From: Flavobacterium sp. KS-LB2
GTDB taxonomy: Bacteria; Bacteroidota; Bacteroidia; Flavobacteriales; Flavobacteriaceae
Direction: 5' to 3'
NCBI RefSeq assembly: GCF_036895565.1
Contig: NZ_CP145904.1
Coordinates: forward strand, 992,001-1,056,000
DNA: 64,000 nt
The stretch's first letter is position 1. Each line of letters begins with the position of its first letter. Below, in pieces: positions 36,350 to 45,961 of the stretch. The notes under the pieces were generated by a model. It made no database searches, had not been told where the DNA came from, and saw nothing but the letters and a program-made list of their open reading frames with translations. The position numbers and the translations under genes are program-made.

Positions 36350-36739
36350 TTACTCATCATCTTCATCGGTGATTATTTCATTCCCAAATTCATCAATGTC
36401 TCTTCGGTCTTTTTTGGTAGGTCTTCCAGTACCATTTTTCCGGTAATGTTCTTTTGATAATTTCAGTAATTCTAAATGTTGATAGGCTTCTGCTGGAGTA
36501 TCATTTCGCCTGTAAATATCGACTAATTTAGCTCCAACACGGTTTTCTGGTACATCCAGAACGGTGATGATTTGGGTGATTTGGTCTTTTCGGAACGTAA
36601 TTTTGTCTGTAGGAAAAACCTCTTTTGATGGTTTGGCAACAAGGCCATTTACAGTAACATGATTCTTTTTACAAGCTTCAGTAACCATATTTCTGGTTTT
36701 GTAATACCGCATGCACCATAAATATTTATCTATTCTCAT
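36350..36739 (-). CDS. S4-domain RNA-binding protein (Hsp15/HslR-like)
   Basis: A 129-residue S4 protein starting MRIDKYLWCMRYYKTR at 36739; the longer reading frame would begin in the opposite gene's promoter and is not needed. The S4 RNA-binding fold runs RIDKYLWC...KKNHVTVNGLVAKPSKEV, and the C-terminus is charged and acidic as in Hsp15. It probably recognises free 50S subunits with stalled nascent chains. Divergent from the FKBP lipoprotein gene. Confidence 0.85.
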   Translation of the reverse strand: MRIDKYLWCMRYYKTRNMVTEACKKNHVTVNGLVAKPSKEVFPTDKITFRKDQITQIITVLDVPENRVGAKLVDIYRRNDTPAEAYQHLELLKLSKEHYRKNGTGRPTKKDRRDIDEFGNEIITDEDDE

Positions 36740-36818
36740 AAATTTTCTAAAATCGGAGTTAAATAGTTTACAAAAATCAATCAATATTGTATCTTGCGCA
36801 CTTAAAAATTTAGCTATA

Positions 36819-37829
36819 ATGAACAAATTTAAGTATTATTTTATTCTATTAATTACAACGGTCTCTTTATTTTCATGTTCAAAGGATGATGCCGCTGAAA
36901 TTCAGCCGCCTAGAGATTATGCGGAACAATTAGCTACTGATTTAACTGATATTGAAGAATATTTAAAAAATTATTCCATAACTGTTACCAGTCATCCTGG
37001 TTTTGCAGATGATCAAGATGTTACTTTTACAAAAATTCCAACAGGAGGAACACAGCCGTCTATTTATTCGTATTTGAATAGCACTACTTTTCCTAAATTG
37101 TTGAGTAAAGAAGTGAAGCTTCATGATATAACTTACACCATGTATTATCTAGTATTAAGAGAGGGAGTAGGAGAGAAACCTTCTAATGTAGATGGTGTAC
37201 TGTCTGCTTATAGAGGAGATTATTTGTCTCGTCAAAAAGTAGCCGAAGTTGAAACATTAACCGCTACTTTTTTCGAAGAATCAAAGAATCCACAACAATT
37301 TTTTAATCTAACTAGTACAATAACTGGATGGGGTGAAACTTTTCCAGAGTTTAAAACAGGAACGTATTCTTCTAATGCTGACGGTACGGTTTCCTATAAT
37401 GATTTTGGAGCAGGAATTATGTTTCTTCCATCAGGACTAGGATACTATGATTCTGGGAATGCTAGTATTCCAGCCTATGCTCCTTTAGTTTTTAGTTTTA
37501 AACTATTTGCAATTAGTAGAATTGATTCAGATGGAGATGGAATTATGAATTTTCAAGAAGATTTAAATGGAGATGGCTATTTATACAATTACAGTAACAC
37601 GATAAATTACCCAACGCCTCCTGCAGATGCTATACGTTATGCAGATGATACTGACAAAGATGGTATACCTAACTTTTTAGATACGGATGATGATGCAGAC
37701 GGTGTTAGTACAAAAACAGAAATTACTGGTGCTAATGGTGTTTTAATTCCGTTTGCGGACATACCAAGCTGTGATGGAAATACAACTAATCCAGCCAGAA
37801 TAAAAAGGCATTTAGTGAAATGTAATTAA
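36819..37829 (+). CDS. FKBP-type peptidyl-prolyl isomerase lipoprotein with TSP3 repeats
   Basis: A 336-residue lipoprotein. I start at 36819, which gives a good lipoprotein signal (SLFSCSKDD, Cys20). The FKBP core covers residues about 95-235, including FFNLTSTITGWGETFPEFKTG and IMFLPSGLGYYDSG. It is followed by two calcium-binding thrombospondin-3-like repeats, DSDGDGIMNFQEDLNGDG and DTDKDGIPNFLDTDDDADG. It would fold exported proteins at the outer membrane. The Ca-binding tail is common in Flavobacteriia FKBPs. Confidence 0.88.
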   Translation: MNKFKYYFILLITTVSLFSCSKDDAAEIQPPRDYAEQLATDLTDIEEYLKNYSITVTSHPGFADDQDVTFTKIPTGGTQPSIYSYLNSTTFPKLLSKEVKLHDITYTMYYLVLREGVGEKPSNVDGVLSAYRGDYLSRQKVAEVETLTATFFEESKNPQQFFNLTSTITGWGETFPEFKTGTYSSNADGTVSYNDFGAGIMFLPSGLGYYDSGNASIPAYAPLVFSFKLFAISRIDSDGDGIMNFQEDLNGDGYLYNYSNTINYPTPPADAIRYADDTDKDGIPNFLDTDDDADGVSTKTEITGANGVLIPFADIPSCDGNTTNPARIKRHLVKCN

Positions 37830-37842
37830 AAAATACAATTCA

Positions 37843-37878
37843 AAAAAAAATCCAGTTCAATTGAACTGGATTTTTTTT
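37843..37878. terminator. Perfect palindromic bidirectional terminator
   Basis: AAAATCCAGTTCAA and its reverse complement TTGAACTGGATTTT meet at 37860/37861 with A- and T-runs on both sides, ending the FKBP gene and the convergent transketolase genes. Confidence 0.88.
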
Positions 37879-37895
37879 GGTGCAAAATGAAAAAA

Positions 37896-38849
37896 TTATT
37901 TTCTTTTCATTACTCTTTCTACAGCTTCAATAATCGCTTGATTGTTCAATTTGTATTTTTCCATTAATTGTTCTGGTGTTCCAGATTCTCCAAAACTATC
38001 ATTCACAGCAACAAACTCTTGTGGAGCTGGACTGTTTAATGCTAATACTCTGGAAACACTTTCGCCAAGGCCACCAAGAATATTGTGTTCTTCAGCAGTA
38101 ACAATACATTTTGTTTTTGCTAATGATTTCAAAATAGCTTCTTCGTCCAATGGTTTAATCGTGTGGATATTGATTACTTCAGCAGAAATTCCTTTAGCTT
38201 CTAATGCTTCAGCAGCAATAAGTGCTTCCCAAACTAAGTGTCCTGTAGCAACAATTGTTACATCATTTCCTTCATTCAAAAGAATCGCTTTTCCTATTAC
38301 GAAAGGCTCGTCAGCAGGCATGAAATTAGGAACAACTGGACGACCAAAACGCAAGTAAGCAGGACCATGGTGATCTGCTAATGCTAGAGTTGCCGCTTTG
38401 GTTTGATTGTAATCGCAAGTATTGATTACAGTCATTCCAGGTAGCATTTTCATTAACCCGATGTCTTCCAGAATTTGGTGTGTTGCTCCGTCTTCACCTA
38501 ATGTTAATCCAGCATGTGAAGCACAAATTTTCACGTTTTTCTCAGAATACGCCACTGATTGACGAATTTGATCATAAACTCTTCCTGTAGAGAAGTTAGC
38601 AAAAGTTCCTGTAAAAGGAATTTTTCCTCCTACTGTTAAACCTGCTGCAATTCCAATCATATTGGCTTCTGCAATTCCAATTTGAAAAAAACGTTCCGGG
38701 TGATTTTTCTTGAAGTCGTCAAATTTTAAAGAACCAATTAAATCTGCACAAAGTGCAACCACATTTTCATTCTTTTGACCTAATTCAGTCATTCCCGCTC
38801 CAAAACCCGAGCGTGTATCTTTACTTCCTGTATTTGTATATTTTTTCAT
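37896..38849 (-). CDS. Transketolase, C-terminal subunit
   Basis: A 317-residue transketolase beta part (Pyr and C-terminal domains). IGIAEANMIGIAAGLTVGGKIPF contains the conserved Glu that activates thiamine diphosphate. ASHAGLTLGEDGATHQ and GPAYLRFGRP are typical of the split transketolase. Its partner, the N-terminal subunit, is 55 bp upstream in the same operon. Together they exchange two-carbon ketol units in the pentose-phosphate pathway. Confidence 0.95.
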   Translation of the reverse strand: MKKYTNTGSKDTRSGFGAGMTELGQKNENVVALCADLIGSLKFDDFKKNHPERFFQIGIAEANMIGIAAGLTVGGKIPFTGTFANFSTGRVYDQIRQSVAYSEKNVKICASHAGLTLGEDGATHQILEDIGLMKMLPGMTVINTCDYNQTKAATLALADHHGPAYLRFGRPVVPNFMPADEPFVIGKAILLNEGNDVTIVATGHLVWEALIAAEALEAKGISAEVINIHTIKPLDEEAILKSLAKTKCIVTAEEHNILGGLGESVSRVLALNSPAPQEFVAVNDSFGESGTPEQLMEKYKLNNQAIIEAVERVMKRK

Positions 38850-38904
38850 TTTCTAATTTAGATTTTTGGCAGTATTCAACAGAACACTAATTATCGAATA
38901 CTTC

Positions 38905-39759
38905 CTAGTAGTCTGAATTACCTCCAGTATTATAATTTTGTCCTAAAGCATTTTCAAGTTGTGCATCATTTGGTGCTTTACCATGCCAAGCATGACTGTA
39001 CATCATATAGTCTACTCCGTTACCCATTTCAGTATGCAACAATACACAAACTGGTTTTCCTTTTCCAGTTCTTGATTTAGCATCATTCATTCCGGCAATA
39101 ATAGCTTCAATGTCGTTTCCTTTTTCAATTTCTAAAACATCCCAATCAAAAGCTTCAAATTTAGCACGAACACTTCCCATACATAACACTTCGTCAGTAG
39201 TACCGTCAATTTGTTTTCCGTTTAAATCGATTGTAGCGATAAGATTGTCCACTTTTTTTGCAGAAGCATACATGATAGCTTCCCAGTTTTGACCTTCTTG
39301 TAATTCACCATCACCGTGAAGTGTGTAAATAATATGGTTGTCACCATTTAATTTTTTTGCTTGAGCAGCACCAATTCCTACTGATAATCCTTGTCCAAGA
39401 GAACCGGATGCAATTCTTACTCCAGGTAAACCATCGTGCGTAGTTGGGTGTCCTTGTAATCTGGAATTGATCAAACGGAAAGTTGCTAATTCCGATACTG
39501 GGAAATAACCGCTTCTCGCTAAAACACTATAGAAAACAGGAGAAATATGTCCGTTCGAAAGGAAGAAAAGGTCTTCTCCAATGCCGTCCATTTCAAAACC
39601 TTCTTTGCGGTCCATTATATTTTGATATAATACGACAAGAAATTCAGCACAACCTAAAGAACCACCTGGGTGACCTGAGTTGACTGCGTGTACCATTCGA
39701 AGAATATCTCTTCTGACTTGGATTGTTAAATCGTTTAATTGTTGTGTGTTAGGCTTCAT
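38905..39759 (-). CDS. Transketolase, N-terminal subunit
   Basis: A 284-residue transketolase alpha part that binds thiamine diphosphate. HAVNSGHPGGSLGCAE provides substrate/ThDP His, and GDGELQEGQNWEAIMYASAKK is the ThDP/Mg motif with Asp and Asn positions. FFLSNGHISP is also conserved. First gene of a two-gene operon; the split form is normal for many Bacteroidetes. Confidence 0.95.
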   Translation of the reverse strand: MKPNTQQLNDLTIQVRRDILRMVHAVNSGHPGGSLGCAEFLVVLYQNIMDRKEGFEMDGIGEDLFFLSNGHISPVFYSVLARSGYFPVSELATFRLINSRLQGHPTTHDGLPGVRIASGSLGQGLSVGIGAAQAKKLNGDNHIIYTLHGDGELQEGQNWEAIMYASAKKVDNLIATIDLNGKQIDGTTDEVLCMGSVRAKFEAFDWDVLEIEKGNDIEAIIAGMNDAKSRTGKGKPVCVLLHTEMGNGVDYMMYSHAWHGKAPNDAQLENALGQNYNTGGNSDY

Positions 39760-39889
39760 TTTGTGTGTAAAAGTTAAACTGTTGCAAATGTAATTTTTAT
39801 TTAGGGTTACCGCAAAAGTTTTTAGGAATATTTAATTGATGATTCCGTTTGAATTTCAATAGAATAAAATCACAAGCATAAGAAAATAT

Positions 39890-39932
39890 TAGCCACAAAA
39901 AAGCCCGCATTTAACGGACTTTTTTGTGGCTA
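39890..39932. terminator. Terminator upstream of DUF892 region
   Basis: TAGCCACAAAAAAGCCCG pairs with CGGACTTTTTTGTGGCTA around a short loop and would end transcripts of the DUF892 gene or readthrough from the left. Confidence 0.75.
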
Positions 39933-39975
39933 GACAAATAAATAATGCCAATAAATGCTCTAATTGTAAGTCTAT

Positions 39976-40539
39976 TTAAGTGTTTGTAATTGCATCAGCT
40001 CTATGTGCTTGATTGTTGATTGCTTTTAAGGCAATTCCAGTTAATGCGGCATCTGTTCTTTTCTCCTCGTCAAGGCTCATGGCCAATAGGTTTGCTGCTT
40101 TGTCCTCTCCTAAAGTCTTAGCAAAAGCGTGAAGGGTTCCGTAAGTCGCAATTTCATAATGTTTTACCTTTTGATCCGCTGCAATTATTCCTGCATCTCG
40201 AACTACACCAGCATCAGTTTGTCTAATTAGGCTATTTGTTTCTTTCAATATGCCGCCCATTGCTTCGCATTTTTTGGCAGTAGCTTCGACACCAGTAGCT
40301 TCAAATATTTTTTCCAAACGAGAAACATGTTCTTGCGTCTCATTCAATTGGTTTTTTAAAGAGTTAACTAATTCTGGCGATGATGCATTTTTCATCATTT
40401 TTGGTAATGTTTTAGTTAACACTTTCTCGGCCCAATAAATATCTTTCAATCCAACTTCAAATAAATCTCTGAGTCCATGTGCTGCATTTGCTTGTACAGC
40501 TCCTTTGCTATTTTCGTTTTTACCCATTTCAGTTCTCAT
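39976..40539 (-). CDS. Ferritin-like DUF892 (YciE/YciF-type) stress protein
   Basis: A 187-residue helical protein with four-helix-bundle features of DUF892. LRDLFEVGLKDIYWAEKVLTKTLPKM carries a conserved di-metal-binding Glu region, and VKHYEIATYGTLHAFAKTLG is the matching part in helix 3. These proteins are induced by osmotic or oxidative stress in other bacteria. An alternative start 12 bp in is possible. Confidence 0.88.
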   Translation of the reverse strand: MRTEMGKNENSKGAVQANAAHGLRDLFEVGLKDIYWAEKVLTKTLPKMMKNASSPELVNSLKNQLNETQEHVSRLEKIFEATGVEATAKKCEAMGGILKETNSLIRQTDAGVVRDAGIIAADQKVKHYEIATYGTLHAFAKTLGEDKAANLLAMSLDEEKRTDAALTGIALKAINNQAHRADAITNT

Positions 40540-40736
40540 AATACTAGTTTTTTAAGATTAATTTTTTATCGGGAATATTAAATTGATATTCTCTCAGACA
40601 AACACATTACTTAATTTTTTAAGTATCATAAAATTAAACATATTATAATTTAACTAATTGTTAATTAACTAATTATAAATACGAAATGTATGATTTTATA
40701 TGAAATTTAAACTACTTTTTTTTTGAATTTTCTGTT

Positions 40737-41021
40737 CTAATAGGTTTGAGATTGATGATAATTTACATCTAGCCAAGAACCACCGTTGTAACATTCAATT
40801 CCGTGTTGTGTCAAAAAGTGTTGTGCTTGTCCACTTCTATTTCCTGATGCGCAACAAAGAATCAACGGAGCCTTAAGTTCCTGTATTTCTTGCATTCTAT
40901 GGGGTATCTCATTTAATGGGATATTAAAAGAACCTACAACATGTCCGCCCATGAATTCCTCATAAGAGCGAACATCGACTATTGTTCCTAGTTTTTCTTT
41001 AATTATTTTTGCTACTTCCAT
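40737..41021 (-). CDS. Single-domain rhodanese-like protein
   Basis: A 94-residue rhodanese domain. VDVRSYEEFMGGHVVGSFNIPLNEI is the front half, and LILCCASGNRSGQA carries the active Cys in the loop CCASGNRS. It transfers sulfane sulfur in an unknown pathway. Eighteen bp follow the MepB gene on the same strand, so they are probably cotranscribed. Confidence 0.9.
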   Translation of the reverse strand: MEVAKIIKEKLGTIVDVRSYEEFMGGHVVGSFNIPLNEIPHRMQEIQELKAPLILCCASGNRSGQAQHFLTQHGIECYNGGSWLDVNYHQSQTY

Positions 41022-41039
41022 TCTTTGTTCTTTTAAAAA

Positions 41040-41549
41040 TTAATACTCTATTTGGCTATAAAGCTGTTTTGCTCTTTCTAAATTTATGGATTTATTCAAT
41101 GGAATTTCTAAAAAATAGTTCAATTGCCATTTTTGGGTTTTCTGGGCTTGTTTGCTTGTAGTTAAATCCCAAGGCGGATACACACGTATTCCTCGTTTTC
41201 CTTCTTTTAAACTGGTGCTAATAATCCCTTGTTGACAAAGTACTTTTTTTGGAAATATAAATTGACCAGATTGGTGTTCATTTTTTGTATTTATAATAAA
41301 AAAATCAATATCATCTGAATCAGCGTAGGGCGCTATTAGTCCTTTTTTGCTTCTCTTCCAAAAAGTTACAAATTGCCCAATCTTAGTAGGAGTAATTTTC
41401 GCCACACGAAAGAGTATTTTGACTTTATCAAGGTCAAATTTACAAGCACAATATTCGGTGCTTTCTTTTTCTATTTCAAGATTTAGGAGATCAAAACCAC
41501 ACGTATCAAATACAAGCTTTTTAGTCTCGACTAGGTTTTCAGGAATCAT
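41040..41549 (-). CDS. mepB: MepB family protein
   Basis: A 169-residue MepB-like protein. FRVAKITPTKIGQFVTFWKRS, the following DDIDFFIIN and GQFIFPKKVLCQQGIIST, then GKRGIRVYPPWD are family hallmarks. MepB is a cytosolic protein found next to the MepA efflux pump in Staphylococcus, function unresolved. Here it neighbours a rhodanese instead. Confidence 0.9.
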   Translation of the reverse strand: MIPENLVETKKLVFDTCGFDLLNLEIEKESTEYCACKFDLDKVKILFRVAKITPTKIGQFVTFWKRSKKGLIAPYADSDDIDFFIINTKNEHQSGQFIFPKKVLCQQGIISTSLKEGKRGIRVYPPWDLTTSKQAQKTQKWQLNYFLEIPLNKSINLERAKQLYSQIEY

Positions 41550-41585
41550 TATGAATATTATTGTTGATGCTTTTTATATGAAATA

Positions 41586-42296
41586 CTAATTTTCTATGGG
41601 TTGTAAGTCGGTATCTGATATGATTTTTTGGTCTTCTTCACCATTGTTCAATTCATAAAGTAACGGTTCAATTTCAGAATAATCTTTAATGACTTTTACA
41701 GTAATTAAGGCAAGAGGAATTCCAATGATTGAAGCAATAAGACTGGCAACAGTACTAGTTATCAATTCCTCAATTGTCTCAGCTTTCAAGGAATATCTAA
41801 AAACAAATTGCCCTAAAAATGAAGAAATTAACCATAATGCCCACCACCATCCAATGAAATGAGTCGTTAGATTTTGAGCATAATTTTCATTTTTTGTAGA
41901 TAATAATCGTTGGGTTTCTTGATACAACTCTTTCATAATTTGGTTGGGTCTATACAGGGATATAATGGGTACAAACCAGCTACCAGCCGCCCATCCTTCG
42001 GTGAATGATAGAGTTGCTGCTTTTATATGAAGATTGTAATAAGCTCTCCTAAACCATTGTATAAAAGTAATTCCTGAAATTACATAGACTCCTAAATAAA
42101 TGAAGCCTATTATTTTTTGTCTGAGGTCATTATCTGTCGCCGTTTCAGTTGTAATTTGCCCTCCATTTGCAACGGTTTGTAATAAGTCATATTGCAAATA
42201 ATCAGAAAGTATTGAAATTATTTCTATGGTTAGTACCATCCATATTAGCATTATGGCAATTTTTGCTCTTTGTCCGTTGGGTCTTAAATTTTCCAT
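41586..42296 (-). CDS. DUF4328 membrane protein
   Basis: A 236-residue integral membrane protein with about five helices. Family-defining residues are IQWFRRAYYNLH and WAAGSWFVPIISLYRPNQIMKELY. Function unknown. It ends 11 bp after the serine hydrolase gene start region and probably shares an operon with it. Confidence 0.85.
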   Translation of the reverse strand: MENLRPNGQRAKIAIMLIWMVLTIEIISILSDYLQYDLLQTVANGGQITTETATDNDLRQKIIGFIYLGVYVISGITFIQWFRRAYYNLHIKAATLSFTEGWAAGSWFVPIISLYRPNQIMKELYQETQRLLSTKNENYAQNLTTHFIGWWWALWLISSFLGQFVFRYSLKAETIEELITSTVASLIASIIGIPLALITVKVIKDYSEIEPLLYELNNGEEDQKIISDTDLQPIEN

Positions 42297-42307
42297 TTTT
42301 TGAGAGG

Positions 42308-43627
42308 TTATTTTTTTGTCAATTTGAATTCTCTACCGCCTTGTTTTAGAACCATAAGTTTTTCATTTGGTCTAAACTCTAGTTTTATTCCCGCTGCTAC
42401 AAATTCAAAATTATCTTTTTCAGTTGCTTCAAGCGGAAATGCCGACTGTCCAGTTGCTTGTGCAAAAAGTTTTAAATTATCTTTAGTAACTGTAATTGTC
42501 ATAGGAAACCCCGCATCTGAATATTCACCTAAATAAGGATCTAATTCTTCAGTTTTGAGTTCGATATTTTTAAATGTAGGAATTGTGAATGGCTTATCAA
42601 AGTAACTGCTTAATGCGGCTTTAATAATTTCATTGTTGTCATACGTTTTCCCGTTGGATGTTAAGGCAACAGCTATTTTGTCAGCTTCAAAATAATACAA
42701 TACGGATCTAAATTCATCAATTCCTCCAGTATGACCCAATCCCTTTTTATCATAAAACGGAATTTGGAAAATCCCCATTCCATAGTTGTCTTGTAAAGTG
42801 GTCATTTGTGCTAAACTACTTTCGTTGATAATTTTATAGGCAAATAAATGATCAATGAAAAGTGTTAAATCAGTTGGGTTAGAAACAATAGCGCCTGCAC
42901 CCATTGGAATTGACATATCTGTTTCCGTCTCTTTAATCCATTTGTCTGAAAAACGATAAGAATTTGCTTCATTATTTTGAAGGCTTATTTTGCTTCCCAC
43001 ATACGTGTTTTTTAAACCCAATGGCTTTGTAATTTTATCTTGTAAAATAGTTGCAAATGGTTTTTTATATGCTTTTTGAAGAATATAACTTAACAAAACA
43101 TAATTCGAATTGCTATAATCGGCTTTGCTATTTGGTTCAAAATCACTTTTTCCTTTTGCTATGATTTCAATCATTTGCTGTTCGGATTTTGGTTCGGTAT
43201 TATATTTTAAATATTCTGGATCATTGGTGAAATTATGAATTCCGCTTCTGTGATTTAATAGATTACCAATCGTTATTTTTGATGCATTTTCTATGGTTGG
43301 AAAATAGATTTCAATCGTTTGGTTTAATGATAGTTTTTTCTCTTCAGCGGCTTTGAATACTAATGTGGAAGTAAATGTTTTTGAAATAGAACCAATGCGG
43401 TATTTAGATAAATTAGTCGCCTTTTTATTTGTTTCAACATCGTCTTTTCCTATTGATTTAGAGTAAATTAGCGCGCCATTTTGTGCAACGGCTATACTTC
43501 CCATAAACTTATCTTTTGCTTCAAGTATGTGGAATAAACTGTCCAATTTAGCAACATTCATTTTTTGGGAGTATCCAATTACAAAGGATAAACTCAAAAG
43601 CATTGAAATTAAAATTTTCTTTACCAT
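42308..43627 (-). CDS. Serine hydrolase (class C beta-lactamase-like)
   Basis: A 439-residue exported serine hydrolase with signal peptide ILISMLLSLSFVIGYSQ. The three beta-lactamase/DD-peptidase motifs are intact: SISK (S-x-x-K), YSN (Y-x-N) and HTGG. A C-terminal DUF3471-type domain, ELDPYLGEYSDAGFPMTIT, is attached. It may be a peptidoglycan or ester hydrolase; antibiotic hydrolysis cannot be inferred. Confidence 0.9.
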   Translation of the reverse strand: MVKKILISMLLSLSFVIGYSQKMNVAKLDSLFHILEAKDKFMGSIAVAQNGALIYSKSIGKDDVETNKKATNLSKYRIGSISKTFTSTLVFKAAEEKKLSLNQTIEIYFPTIENASKITIGNLLNHRSGIHNFTNDPEYLKYNTEPKSEQQMIEIIAKGKSDFEPNSKADYSNSNYVLLSYILQKAYKKPFATILQDKITKPLGLKNTYVGSKISLQNNEANSYRFSDKWIKETETDMSIPMGAGAIVSNPTDLTLFIDHLFAYKIINESSLAQMTTLQDNYGMGIFQIPFYDKKGLGHTGGIDEFRSVLYYFEADKIAVALTSNGKTYDNNEIIKAALSSYFDKPFTIPTFKNIELKTEELDPYLGEYSDAGFPMTITVTKDNLKLFAQATGQSAFPLEATEKDNFEFVAAGIKLEFRPNEKLMVLKQGGREFKLTKK

Positions 43628-44019
43628 AATTATTTGATTTGTATTGTTTTAAGTTTTTTGTAAAATCTTGTTAGAACATTGAAAGAAGATCATTTGCCAA
43701 TTTTCAAGTAAATATATACGATTAAACTGATATAAAATTATTTTTATAAAAAATAACAGTAATGAGCAAGAATGCATTTTGAAGTTCTTTTTCTGTAATT
43801 GTATTTTTCTTTTTCTGTTTTGAAGGGAGCTATTCAAGTAGGTTTAGTCTTTATTTTTATGTTTTTATTTGTTTGTAAAAAATAAGTATTGCCTGTATTT
43901 AAATCTATTAATACTTCATAATTTTTCTCAAATTGAATTAAATTTATTAATCGTAAATACCTGATATTCAGTATTTATGATTAAATTTAAGGTGTTATTA
44001 ACACAAAAAACAAATAAAT
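43628..44019. other. AT-rich intergenic region
   Basis: No gene is supported in 392 bp. A short minus-strand reading frame inside it (62 residues) has low-complexity composition. The right end should hold the promoter for the NTF2 gene, but no exact TAnnTTTG was seen. Confidence 0.5.
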
Positions 44020-44955
44020 ATGAAAAAATTTTTCTCAATTGTATTGTTGATTGCAGTTTGCATCACTTACGCTCAAAAGAAAACCAACGGGACTATTTAT
44101 GTAGAGCATCCTGCAATTAATGTTGTTGATGCCATGACGCAAGCTTATGTAAAGGGAGATGCTGATAAAGTGGCTAGTTTTTTAACGGACGATTTTAAAT
44201 CATATAATGGAGTGAGTACGAATAGAGATGATAAAGGAATAGACAAAGCCGCTTTTTTAAACGAGGTCAAGTTTTGGAAAGAGAATATTGATTATTTAAG
44301 CATTAAAAAATCAGAGGGCGCTTATCCAGATGCTTTAGAATACAAAGAAGCCGATAATGCAGCTGTAGTATGGGTTCAATCTTGGGACGATTTAAAAGGA
44401 GTGCATAAAAAAACAGGAGTTAAAATTGATACGCCTTTGCACCGTTTATTTGTGGTAGATAAAAACAATAAAATCAAAACCATTATTAGATACAGAAATA
44501 GCAGTGTTTTTGATGAAATAGGCGATAGTTTCACTGATAGGGAAAATGGTGAAATTTATAATCATCACGAAAATATTAATAGTGTCAGAAAGATGATTTA
44601 TGCTTTTGAAAATAAAGATTTTGACAAAGCGTACAGTTTTTATGATGAAAAGGCTACATTCTCAGATATAAATATGCCTATTGGCAAAAGTATAACGCTA
44701 GCGGAGCAAAAAGCAAATGATCAGAAGTTATTTGAAAAATATGATTTAACAGGCATTGACATGGTTGGGTATCCTGACTATTTGCACTATGAAATGGGAG
44801 ATGCAAGAGTGGTACAATCGTGGTGGAATTTTAGATTAACAAGAAAATCAGATAATAAGAAGATAGTTTTACCAATACTTTTCATTGATAATTTTGATGA
44901 TAAAGGCAAAATAATTTCTGAAACTGCTTATTTTAGTGAAAAATTATTAGACTAA
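44020..44955 (+). CDS. Exported tandem NTF2/SnoaL-like protein
   Basis: A 311-residue exported protein (signal KFFSIVLLIAVCITYAQ) with two NTF2/SnoaL-like halves. The first half contains AYVKGDADKVASFLTDDFKSYNG and the second AFENKDFDKAYSFYDEKATFSD. The pattern suggests a duplicated small-molecule-binding fold. Function unknown; ends before a strong hairpin. Confidence 0.82.
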   Translation: MKKFFSIVLLIAVCITYAQKKTNGTIYVEHPAINVVDAMTQAYVKGDADKVASFLTDDFKSYNGVSTNRDDKGIDKAAFLNEVKFWKENIDYLSIKKSEGAYPDALEYKEADNAAVVWVQSWDDLKGVHKKTGVKIDTPLHRLFVVDKNNKIKTIIRYRNSSVFDEIGDSFTDRENGEIYNHHENINSVRKMIYAFENKDFDKAYSFYDEKATFSDINMPIGKSITLAEQKANDQKLFEKYDLTGIDMVGYPDYLHYEMGDARVVQSWWNFRLTRKSDNKKIVLPILFIDNFDDKGKIISETAYFSEKLLD

Positions 44956-44977
44956 TTACAAGCGTATTTAAACAAGT

Positions 44978-45028
44978 AACGTCCTAGAATAAGGTCTATT
45001 TTGTACTAACTTATTTTAGGACGTTTTA
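44978..45028. terminator. Bidirectional terminator
   Basis: AACGTCCTAGAATAAG (44978-44993) pairs with CTTATTTTAGGACGTT (45010-45025) with one mismatch, between the NTF2 gene and the convergent DoxX gene. Confidence 0.8.
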
Positions 45029-45038
45029 TGTTTTTAAA

Positions 45039-45455
45039 CTACTTTTTTCCTAAAACCGCATCCATGGAATAGGTGCCGCTTCCCAATAAAAAAAGAGCGC
45101 AATAGGATAGTAAATACAATAATGCAGATTCCATTGTGGCTAGGTCGTCCTGAATATGAACAATAAATACAGCAACAAACATCGTAATAATTAGCGGAAT
45201 CAACGCTAATCTAGTCCATAACCCGATGACAAGCAATAACGAACACACCACCTCGGCAAAAACGGTTAAGGTCAATGATGCAGGAACGCCAATACCTATT
45301 GGGTCACCAAATTCCATTGTACCATTTAGTAACTTCATTAGTTTTGGAACACCATGACTCAACATCAATAATCCAAATGTTACACGTAAAATAAGCGAAG
45401 CCCAACTCGTTGCAGTAGCAGACCAAGTGGCTGAGGAAAATAATTTTTTAACCAT
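45039..45455 (-). CDS. DoxX-family membrane protein
   Basis: A 138-residue DoxX/DoxD-type protein with four membrane helices. SLILRVTFGLLMLSHGVPKLMKLL and ASLTLTVFAEVVCSLLLVIGLWTR are family hallmarks. It is often part of membrane redox complexes, role here unknown. Confidence 0.9.
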   Translation of the reverse strand: MVKKLFSSATWSATATSWASLILRVTFGLLMLSHGVPKLMKLLNGTMEFGDPIGIGVPASLTLTVFAEVVCSLLLVIGLWTRLALIPLIITMFVAVFIVHIQDDLATMESALLYLLSYCALFLLGSGTYSMDAVLGKK

Positions 45456-45561
45456 AGTTTTTAATTTTTACTGTTGTGTTCCTACAAACATACGCTATTT
45501 TTATAAGAATTTGTCGTATGAAATAGCTTGTTTTAATGATAACTCAAAGCGCTTCAGGTAT

Positions 45562-45939
45562 TTATTCTTTCGTTTTAAAGTACATTTTTTCAACCACAAT
45601 GATACTTACAATTCCTAAAGTGTAAGCTAGTAAATCCATCCCCGCAAATGAATTTCCAAGAACGACTGTGGCAATTTTAGAGTCTTGCATTCCTATTTTT
45701 TCAACCGTATTAAAATATTGTGCCGTTTCGATTGCAAATGAAAAAAGCAACACAAGACTTGCGGCTACCAAAACCGATATTTTTACAAAGGCTTTTAAAA
45801 AACAATAGAGTAGTATAACCACTAAAAAATCTCCAAAATAAGGACGTATAAAATTGTCATGAACAAACAAAGCAATAGCGACTTCTGTGAGGAAAAATAG
45901 GATCGTTAGAATAAAATAATTACGGTTGAATTGAAACAT
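45562..45939 (-). CDS. DUF2809 membrane protein
   Basis: A 125-residue four-helix membrane protein. I start at Met 45939 (MFQFNRNYFILT), which avoids overlap with the YdeI gene. FVHDNFIRPYFGDFLVVILLYCFLKAF and SFAGMDLLAYTLGI are typical of DUF2809. Function unknown. Confidence 0.88.
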   Translation of the reverse strand: MFQFNRNYFILTILFFLTEVAIALFVHDNFIRPYFGDFLVVILLYCFLKAFVKISVLVAASLVLLFSFAIETAQYFNTVEKIGMQDSKIATVVLGNSFAGMDLLAYTLGIVSIIVVEKMYFKTKE

Positions 45940-45961
45940 ATTTGTTATTTGGTGTTTTACT

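Noticed and set aside
42308..43627. Antibiotic-resistance beta-lactamase
   Set aside because: The serine hydrolase motifs are present, but the fused C-terminal domain and family breadth point to a general serine hydrolase; resistance cannot be claimed.
43649..43837. Minus-strand 62-residue ORF
   Set aside because: Low-complexity Lys/Asn/Phe frame in an AT-rich spacer with no recognisable start region or domain.
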